Assembly: GCA_964496245.1 (NCBI GenBank)
Contig: CAZBZG010000168.1
Location: forward strand, 1-10,432
DNA: 10,432 nt
Origin: CAZBZG01 sp964496245
Lineage (GTDB): Bacteria > Planctomycetota > SZUA-567
Direction of reading: 5' to 3'
This document shows, piece by piece, positions 5,882-10,432 of this stretch. The position numbers and the translations under genes were made by a program. The first letter of the stretch is position 1; each line of letters begins with the position of its first letter. The notes below the pieces were generated by a model. That model was not told the origin of the DNA. It searched no databases and was given only the letters and a program-made list of their open reading frames with translations.

Positions 5882-7924
5882 GTGGCACACGGCGGATCGA
5901 TCGACTACAACGAGCTGCGCGCCCGGATCTGGAAGCGTGCGGCGGATCCGAACCTCTCCGAGGGGGAGGTGATCCAGCGCGTGCTGGACATCGTGGGGCC
6001 GGCGTTGGGCGGATCCCGGCTCAGCTACAACCGGCGCGAGGCGGACGAGTTCCGGTGCACGGTGGAGTGGTGCGCGCCGGAGGCGACCTCCTCGCTGGGG
6101 ACGACGCTCCCGACGTTCGTGGCGGACTACTTCCTGGACATGGGCTACGTGGAGCTGACGCCCGAGACGGCCTTGGACCACCTGCCGCCCACCCTGCGAC
6201 CGATCGCCAAGCCTCTGCTCTACCAGTTCGCGAAGGCCCTCGACCTCGCGGCGGTCTATATGGTGCCCTACGCCATCCAGGGGGCCAACGAGGGGGCGCT
6301 CACGCTCGACGTCTGCAGGGGCACGGCGCCCAAGGGCCGCCTGACCGAGGACGAGCGAGCCGTGCTCTCGGATGCCGTGCAGATCATCAGCACGACCATC
6401 GCTCGGAAACGGGCCGAGCAGGCCCTGCGTGAGAGCGAGTCCCGGTATCGCCGCCTGTTCGAGGAGTCGAACGACGCGATCTTCATCCACACGATCGACG
6501 GGAAGATCGAGGACGTCAACGCGCGCGCGTGCGCCCTTTTGCAGCGCACCCGCGAGGAGTTGCTCGACATGTCGGTGGAGGACCTGCATCCCCCGTCGGA
6601 GAAGGCGACACCGGACGCGCGGCTGCAAGAAACGGCGACGGATGGATCCACGCGGTTCGAGTCCGCGTTCGTACGGCCCGACGGCTCCCAGGTCGACGTG
6701 GAGGTCAGCGCCGGGATCGTGGAGTCGGACAAGGGCCTCGTGCAGGGGATCGTGCGCGACGTCTCCGAGAAGAAGCGGCTCGAGGCCCGCCTGCGGCAGT
6801 CCGAGAAGATGCAGGCCATCGGTCAGCTGGCCGGCGGCGTGGCGCACGACTTCAACAACCGGCTCGTCAGCATCCTCGGTTTCGCCCAGCTGATCGGCGA
6901 GGAATGCCAGGACCCCCAGCTCGAGGACTATGCCGAACGCATTGTCAAGGCTTCCAAGCGCGCCAAGCACCTGACGAGCCAGTTGCTCGCCTTTGCACGG
7001 CGGGGAGACTACCGGTTCGAGCCGGTGGACATGCACGCGATCATCGACGAAGTCATCCTGTTCCTGGAACACAGCCTGGACAAGCGGATCACGGTCGAGC
7101 GCGATCTCGGCGCGCCGGCGCCGTTCGTGAAGGGAGATCCCGCCCAGCTGCAGAATGCGCTCCTCAATTTGGCGCTCAATGCCCGGGACGCCATGCACGA
7201 AGGAGGAACGCTCCGTTTCGCCACGGAGAAGGTGACGCTCGATGCCGCTTACTGCCGGAAGCTTCCCTACGAAGTCTCGCCGGGGGCCTATCTCGAAATC
7301 CGGGTGGCCGACACGGGCGTGGGCATGGACGAACAGACGCGGGCACGCATCTTCGAGCCGTTCTTCACCACCAAGAAGCACGGGTACAGCGCGGGCATGG
7401 GATTGGCCGCGGTCTACGGCACGGTCAAACACCACGCCGGGGCGATCGAGGTCGAGAGCGAACCCGGCCGGGGGGCGACCTTCCAGATCCTGCTGCCCCT
7501 GGCCGACGCCGGTCCCGTGAAGGCCGAAGCGCCTGCCGAACTGGTTCGAACGGAGGAGCACGCGCGCATCCTGGTGATCGACGACGAACAGGATGTCCTG
7601 GACGTGGCCGGCAAGGCCTTCGAGAAGGCGGGCTATGAGGTGGTCTGCTTCCGCGAGGGCGCGGAGGCGGTGGCCTATTTCCGGAAGCAGCCTGGAGCCG
7701 TGGCCCTGGTCCTGCTCGACATGGTCATGCCCGAGATGGATGGACAGCGTGTGTTCGAAGAACTCCGCGCCATCGATCCGGACGCCAGGGTGCTCCTCAG
7801 CTCGGGCTACAGCGTGGAACGCGAGGCCCGCGGTCTGCTGGAGCAGGGAGCCCTGGGGTTCGTGCAGAAGCCCTTCGAGGTGACCGAGCTCAGCCGGCTC
7901 GTGGCCGAAGCCCTGCAGCGATGA
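5882..7924 (+). CDS. Soluble hybrid histidine kinase: GAF-PAS-HisKA-HATPase-REC
   Basis: A 680-residue hybrid sensor kinase without membrane segments or signal peptide, so it should sense a cytoplasmic cue. In order: a GAF-like domain (about 1-178, with the EWCAP motif at 62-66 common in such GAF domains); a PAS domain (about 183-298); a HisKA dimerisation domain with phosphoacceptor H322 in GGVAHDFNN; and a HATPase domain (about 415-540) with N-box NARDAM (433-438), DTGVGM (477-482), FEPFFTTK (491-498) and AGMGLAAVYG (504-513). A receiver domain follows (561-678) with acidic pair D567/D568, phosphoacceptor D613, switch S640 or S641, and K663. There is no HPt or DNA-binding domain, so phosphate must pass to an unlinked partner. 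The GTG start is chosen on its ribosome binding site; the long open frame upstream is only the antisense shadow of the mannosidase gene. The gene stands alone; the signal is unknown. Confidence 0.92.
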   Translation: MAHGGSIDYNELRARIWKRAADPNLSEGEVIQRVLDIVGPALGGSRLSYNRREADEFRCTVEWCAPEATSSLGTTLPTFVADYFLDMGYVELTPETALDHLPPTLRPIAKPLLYQFAKALDLAAVYMVPYAIQGANEGALTLDVCRGTAPKGRLTEDERAVLSDAVQIISTTIARKRAEQALRESESRYRRLFEESNDAIFIHTIDGKIEDVNARACALLQRTREELLDMSVEDLHPPSEKATPDARLQETATDGSTRFESAFVRPDGSQVDVEVSAGIVESDKGLVQGIVRDVSEKKRLEARLRQSEKMQAIGQLAGGVAHDFNNRLVSILGFAQLIGEECQDPQLEDYAERIVKASKRAKHLTSQLLAFARRGDYRFEPVDMHAIIDEVILFLEHSLDKRITVERDLGAPAPFVKGDPAQLQNALLNLALNARDAMHEGGTLRFATEKVTLDAAYCRKLPYEVSPGAYLEIRVADTGVGMDEQTRARIFEPFFTTKKHGYSAGMGLAAVYGTVKHHAGAIEVESEPGRGATFQILLPLADAGPVKAEAPAELVRTEEHARILVIDDEQDVLDVAGKAFEKAGYEVVCFREGAEAVAYFRKQPGAVALVLLDMVMPEMDGQRVFEELRAIDPDARVLLSSGYSVEREARGLLEQGALGFVQKPFEVTELSRLVAEALQR

Positions 7925-7972
7925 AGGGCGCGGCTTCTCCTGTTTCCGCCTCGCTGATCTAGACGGTCGGAG

Positions 7973-7992
7973 GGACGCGCTTCTGCGCGTCC
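7973..7992. terminator. Hairpin between convergent genes, possible bidirectional terminator
   Basis: Arms GGACGCGC (7973-7980) and GCGCGTCC (7985-7992) pair perfectly over eight bases around a TTCT loop. The hairpin lies 48 bases after the kinase stop codon and 31 bases after the stop of the FecR-like gene on the other strand. This is where a shared terminator is expected. Neither side has a run of U, so it is not a classical intrinsic terminator. It could instead block exonucleases or be a copy of a dispersed palindrome. The rest of the 99-base gap includes a run of eight G at 8004-8011. Confidence 0.45.
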
Positions 7993-8023
7993 ACAACGCT
8001 TGCGGGGGGGGCGCCAGCCCTCC

Positions 8024-9364
8024 TCAACCGTCCGCAGGCGGCTGGGGCGGGGGACCCGAGTGGAAGCGGAGCGGGTCGAGCCGGGCCTCGCGGACACAGC
8101 GGAGTTCCCGGGGCGGCTGGCGGAAGGGGAGGGGGATCTCCTGCGGGACCCCCTGGATGCGCAGATGCGCTGCCTGGCCGAGCGGCGCGGCGAGCACGAG
8201 ACGGCGCGCGAGCAGGGGGGGGCCGGAGAGAGAGATGCGCAGCGGGGCGCCGCCCGGCGCGCGGAGCGTGAGGCGTCCGGGGCGGATCGTGATGGTGGGC
8301 GGCGCTGACGGGGGCGGCGCTGGTTCCTCATCGGTGCCGCCGACCGTGGGGACCGGCCCGCGGATGATCAGGGCATCCTCCAGGGTCGCGAAGCGGATGC
8401 CGGCTTCGAGCTTCCAGGCGGCGAGGCCGTCCGGACACGCGAGCTTCCGGATGCAGTCGGTCTCCTCGTCGCGCGCCTCGCTCGTCCAGCGTGCGCGTGT
8501 GACCCACGGGAAGACCGTGCCGTCTCCGGTCGTGGCTTGGCCGGCAAGGATGCGCTTGGCGTGCGGCGTCCCGGAGGGACCCAGCCGGAGCTCGCCGGAC
8601 GAAACGCCGATCAGGCTGTGACCGCGCGTGATCTGAACGGCGAGCCGCGCCGCCCCCGCCGTCTGCAGGCGGCCGTCGGGAAGCCCCAGGGCAAAGGCGT
8701 CCGTCAGGCGCAGCCAGCCGGTGCCGCTCGAGAGCGAGAGGCCGTTGGCGTGCGGTACGAGATTGGCCGGCCCGTGGATCGTGGCTTCGTGCCCGGCGGG
8801 CCACGCCAGGCGCACACGGCTGCCCGCGTCCACGATGACCGGGCGGCGGTCGAGCGCGAGACCGGGGCGCACGCCCGTGCCTTCCACGGTGGCCACGCCC
8901 TCCACGGCCGTGATCCGCGCGAACGCCTGCGACCGCCCGAACGCGACCCACAGCAGGACCGACCCGACCAGCACGCAGAGGCTGATCGCGATCCAGGCCG
9001 TTCGCCGGGGCGCGGGGGGCGTGTCCTCCGGGACGGGCACGGCTTCCAACTGGGGGCGGTCCCAGCCGAGGCGGGCGGCCATGCGGCCCAAAAAGCTCTC
9101 CGGGCCCGCGTCGTCGCGCCCGGTCGCCACGCGATGCCGGATCGTGTCCTGGAAGCGCGTGCTCATCGTGGCCCGCAGATCGATCGCGGTGGTGAGCGTT
9201 TGCCAGGTCACGCGGGCGGCCAGGTGCCCGGTCGCATCGTCGCGGCGCAGGAGGTGGTAGAGCTCCTGCAGTTCCGCCGGGTCCAGTTCGCCCAGGGCGA
9301 ACCCCGCGGCCAGCTCGGTGATCCGCTGTTCCGGCAAGGAGGATATAGGCTCGTGCGTGTTCAT
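8024..9364 (-). CDS. FecR-like membrane protein, probable anti-sigma factor for the overlapping ECF sigma gene
   Basis: A 446-residue protein with one membrane helix (about 123-143). The cytoplasmic N-terminus (about 10-85) contains ITELAAGFALGELDP, a pattern common at the start of membrane anti-sigma proteins in planctomycetes and verrucomicrobia. Beyond the membrane, a FecR-like domain (about 148-285) shows VDAGSRVRLAW and GLSLSSGTGWLRL. The remainder is a beta-rich, proline-containing tail I do not recognise. Its ATG overlaps the TGA of the sigma gene as ATGA, with no clear ribosome binding site of its own, so translation is probably coupled and the two products made in similar amounts. 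The likely role is to hold the sigma factor at the membrane and release it on an extracytoplasmic signal. The FecR core is degenerate, and no TonB-dependent receptor is nearby, so an iron role is not implied. A structural membrane protein is the main alternative. Confidence 0.72.
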   Translation of the reverse strand: MNTHEPISSLPEQRITELAAGFALGELDPAELQELYHLLRRDDATGHLAARVTWQTLTTAIDLRATMSTRFQDTIRHRVATGRDDAGPESFLGRMAARLGWDRPQLEAVPVPEDTPPAPRRTAWIAISLCVLVGSVLLWVAFGRSQAFARITAVEGVATVEGTGVRPGLALDRRPVIVDAGSRVRLAWPAGHEATIHGPANLVPHANGLSLSSGTGWLRLTDAFALGLPDGRLQTAGAARLAVQITRGHSLIGVSSGELRLGPSGTPHAKRILAGQATTGDGTVFPWVTRARWTSEARDEETDCIRKLACPDGLAAWKLEAGIRFATLEDALIIRGPVPTVGGTDEEPAPPPSAPPTITIRPGRLTLRAPGGAPLRISLSGPPLLARRLVLAAPLGQAAHLRIQGVPQEIPLPFRQPPRELRCVREARLDPLRFHSGPPPQPPADG

Positions 9365-9939
9365 GCGGTTTCTTGCAGCTGCTCTTCGGCGCATCGGCGC
9401 AGGGACTGCTGCAAGCGGCTGAGCCGCTTGCGACACGTCGGCGGATGGATCCCGATGGCTGCGGCCGCGTCTGCCGTGGAAAGGCCCTGCCCGTGGATCA
9501 GGTCGATCAGATGACGCTGTGACTCGTCGAGCCCGCTGAGACAGCGATGAAGCGCCTCGGCGCGGCGCGAGGCCAGGTCTTCCCGGGCGGGCTGTCGCTC
9601 GGCGGCGCGGCGGAGGAGCTCCCGCCGGATGAGAGACTGGAAGTGGCGGCGTTCGCGCGACTGCCGGCGGTGATGTTCCATGAGCTGGCTTCGCGTGATG
9701 GCCAGCAGCCAGGCGCGCGGATTGGTGCCCGGCCGGTACTGGTTCCGCTTGCACCAGCCCCGCACGAAGACCTCCTGCGCGATCTCGTCGGCCAGTTCGG
9801 CATCGGCCGCCTCGCGCAGCACCGTGGCCCGCACCAGGTGGTGGCAGGCCTCCACGACCCGGGCGAACGCCTCCTGGTCGTCGTCTTGGCTGGCGGCGGT
9901 CATGCACTGGTCGAGCGTCTCGGGCGACATGGCAGTCAT
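9361..9939 (-). CDS. ECF-type RNA polymerase sigma factor
   Basis: A 192-residue sigma70-family protein of ECF architecture: region 2 (about 20-92, with DEIAQEVFVRGW at 51-62 and NPRAWLLAITRSQLMEHHRR at 73-92) and region 4 (about 130-182, with a helix-turn-helix GLSTADAAAAIGIHPPTCRKRLSRL at 152-176), without region 3. It resembles the Rhodopirellula/Verrucomicrobium sigma group, though only a profile search would settle the subgroup. It directs RNA polymerase to its own promoter set and is probably held by the FecR-like protein encoded immediately downstream with an ATGA overlap. The ATG at 9939 is preferred to the ATG at 9930. No Shine-Dalgarno sequence precedes either, but a TATACT -10 box ends eight bases before 9939, suggesting a leaderless message. 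It faces a MoxR gene across 89 bases. Confidence 0.9.
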   Translation of the reverse strand: MTAMSPETLDQCMTAASQDDDQEAFARVVEACHHLVRATVLREAADAELADEIAQEVFVRGWCKRNQYRPGTNPRAWLLAITRSQLMEHHRRQSRERRHFQSLIRRELLRRAAERQPAREDLASRRAEALHRCLSGLDESQRHLIDLIHGQGLSTADAAAAIGIHPPTCRKRLSRLQQSLRRCAEEQLQETA

Positions 9940-9946
9940 GCAGACA

Positions 9947-9975
9947 AGTATAGCCGACTTCCGCCGTCACAGGAA
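9947..9975 (-). promoter_or_regulatory. Candidate promoter of the sigma/anti-sigma operon
   Basis: On the minus strand a good -10 box TATACT (9952-9947) is followed after seven bases by the ATG at 9939. Seventeen bases upstream is a poor -35 element, TTCCTG (9975-9970). The expected transcript start coincides with the start codon. If the operon is autoregulated, an ECF-type promoter could replace or overlap this one, but I see no clear ECF -35 (AAC-type) element. Confidence 0.42.
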
Positions 9976-10013
9976 TGGTTTTTGGCCGTTCTATGGATGA
10001 ACTTGCTTGTTGC

Positions 10014-10020
10014 GGGAAGG
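10014..10020 (+). promoter_or_regulatory. Shine-Dalgarno site deciding the MoxR start
   Basis: GGGAAGG lies eight bases before the ATG at 10029. A second in-frame ATG at 9993 would add 12 residues (MDELACCGKVRT) but has no ribosome binding site at a usable distance. The site therefore favours 10029. The only -10-like word nearby, TACAAT at 10025-10030, overlaps that ATG and cannot serve this start. The true promoter in this 89-base gap is not clear. Confidence 0.55.
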
Positions 10021-10028
10021 TCCGTACA

Positions 10029-10432
10029 ATGGAGAAGAACAGCGACGTCGCAAGCGAGGTCGTGGTCTGCGAGAACTGCGGGGCGCGGCATCGCATCCCC
10101 AATGGCAAGCCTGGGAAGCGGTTGCGCTGTGCGAGGTGCGAAGCCGTGATCGAACGAGCCGCTGCAGTCAGCCACACGGAGACGGACAGGACCGTGCCCA
10201 CCGACGGGAGCGAAGCCGAACTCGTGGCGCGCCTGGGAGAGGCGCGCGATACGCTGCTCGCCGAGATCCACAAGGTCATCGTCGGCCAGGAGGACGTGCT
10301 CGAGCAGGTCATCCTGGCCGTGCTCTGCCGAGGGCATTGCCTGCTCGAAGGCGTGCCGGGCCTCGCCAAGACCATCCTGGTGCAGACCCTCGGTCGGGTC
10401 ATGGACCTGTCCTTCAACCGCATCCAGTTTAC
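10029..10432 (+). CDS. MoxR-family AAA+ ATPase with N-terminal zinc ribbon, N-terminal part
   Basis: The first 134 residues are present; the gene runs off the right edge. Residues 14-37 form a zinc-ribbon pattern, C14-X2-C17 and C34-X2-C37 with 16 residues between the pairs, resembling the short ribbons at the start of some myxobacterial and planctomycete proteins. After a linker of about 25 residues the MoxR AAA+ core begins: helix EARDTLLAEIHKVIVGQEDV (71-90) with the IVGQ motif, then Walker A GVPGLAKT (108-115). MoxR ATPases act as chaperones that insert metals or remodel partners, often with DUF58 and von Willebrand factor A proteins encoded next to them; such genes would lie just beyond the window. 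The gene is divergent from the ECF sigma gene. The family call is firm. The zinc ribbon is seen directly as spaced cysteines, but its metal binding is inferred. Confidence 0.88.
   Translation, partial: MEKNSDVASEVVVCENCGARHRIPNGKPGKRLRCARCEAVIERAAAVSHTETDRTVPTDGSEAELVARLGEARDTLLAEIHKVIVGQEDVLEQVILAVLCRGHCLLEGVPGLAKTILVQTLGRVMDLSFNRIQF

Noticed and set aside
9365..10423. Upstream extension of the FecR-like reading frame across the sigma gene to the right edge
   Set aside because: It is an out-of-frame shadow of the sigma gene and the antisense of the MoxR gene. The ATG at 9364 coincides with the normal anti-sigma N-terminus and the ATGA overlap.
1..10432. CRISPR arrays, insertion sequences, integrase sites or phage genes
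   Set aside because: No regularly spaced repeats, transposase motifs or terminal inverted repeats were seen. The tRNA is cut by the window edge with no integrase beside it on the visible side.

Overview
The window is a chromosomal stretch of high G+C (roughly two thirds by eye) from a bacterium. No virus, plasmid, insertion sequence or CRISPR signature is visible. Three things point loosely to the Planctomycetes-Verrucomicrobia-Kiritimatiellae-Lentisphaerae group: an ECF sigma factor resembling the Rhodopirellula/Verrucomicrobium type, overlapped by a membrane FecR-like anti-sigma gene; a TMTC-like membrane glycosyltransferase; and a MoxR ATPase carrying a zinc ribbon. This is inference from family content, and other high-GC phyla are possible.

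Layout from left to right. (1) The 5' half of a tRNA-His gene (GTG anticodon) runs off the left edge on the minus strand, with a good sigma70-type promoter. (2) A plus-strand pair follows: a multi-pass GT-C membrane glycosyltransferase (306-1937) and, 5 bases later, a DPM1/GtrB-type GT2 polyprenyl-phosphate glycosyltransferase (1943-2932). The GT2 enzyme probably charges a lipid carrier that the GT-C enzyme uses on the far side of the membrane. (3) A convergent minus-strand gene encodes a cytoplasmic GH2 beta-mannosidase with both catalytic glutamates (3149-5623). (4) Across a divergent promoter region lies a soluble hybrid histidine kinase, GAF-PAS-HisKA-HATPase-REC (5882-7924). (5) After a hairpin between convergent genes comes the minus-strand sigma/anti-sigma pair, which overlaps by an ATGA: ECF sigma factor (9361-9939) and FecR-like protein (8024-9364). 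(6) Divergent from the sigma gene, 89 bases away, a MoxR-family AAA+ ATPase begins (10029) and leaves the window at the right edge.

The genes fall into small independent units rather than one pathway. The glycosyltransferase pair is the most coherent module. Together with the neighbouring mannosidase it raises the possibility of mannose-containing surface glycans or protein O-mannosylation, but neither sugar nor acceptor can be read from sequence. Regulation is the other theme: one orphan hybrid kinase, one ECF/anti-sigma pair, and two genes (306 and 9939) whose -10 boxes sit so close to the start codon that leaderless translation is plausible.

No clearly undescribed system was found. The items most worth a second look are the GT-C/GT2 pair, the zinc-ribbon MoxR, the possible leaderless starts, the tandem repeat upstream of 306, and two unexplained intergenic structures (about 2980-3065 and 7973-7992).
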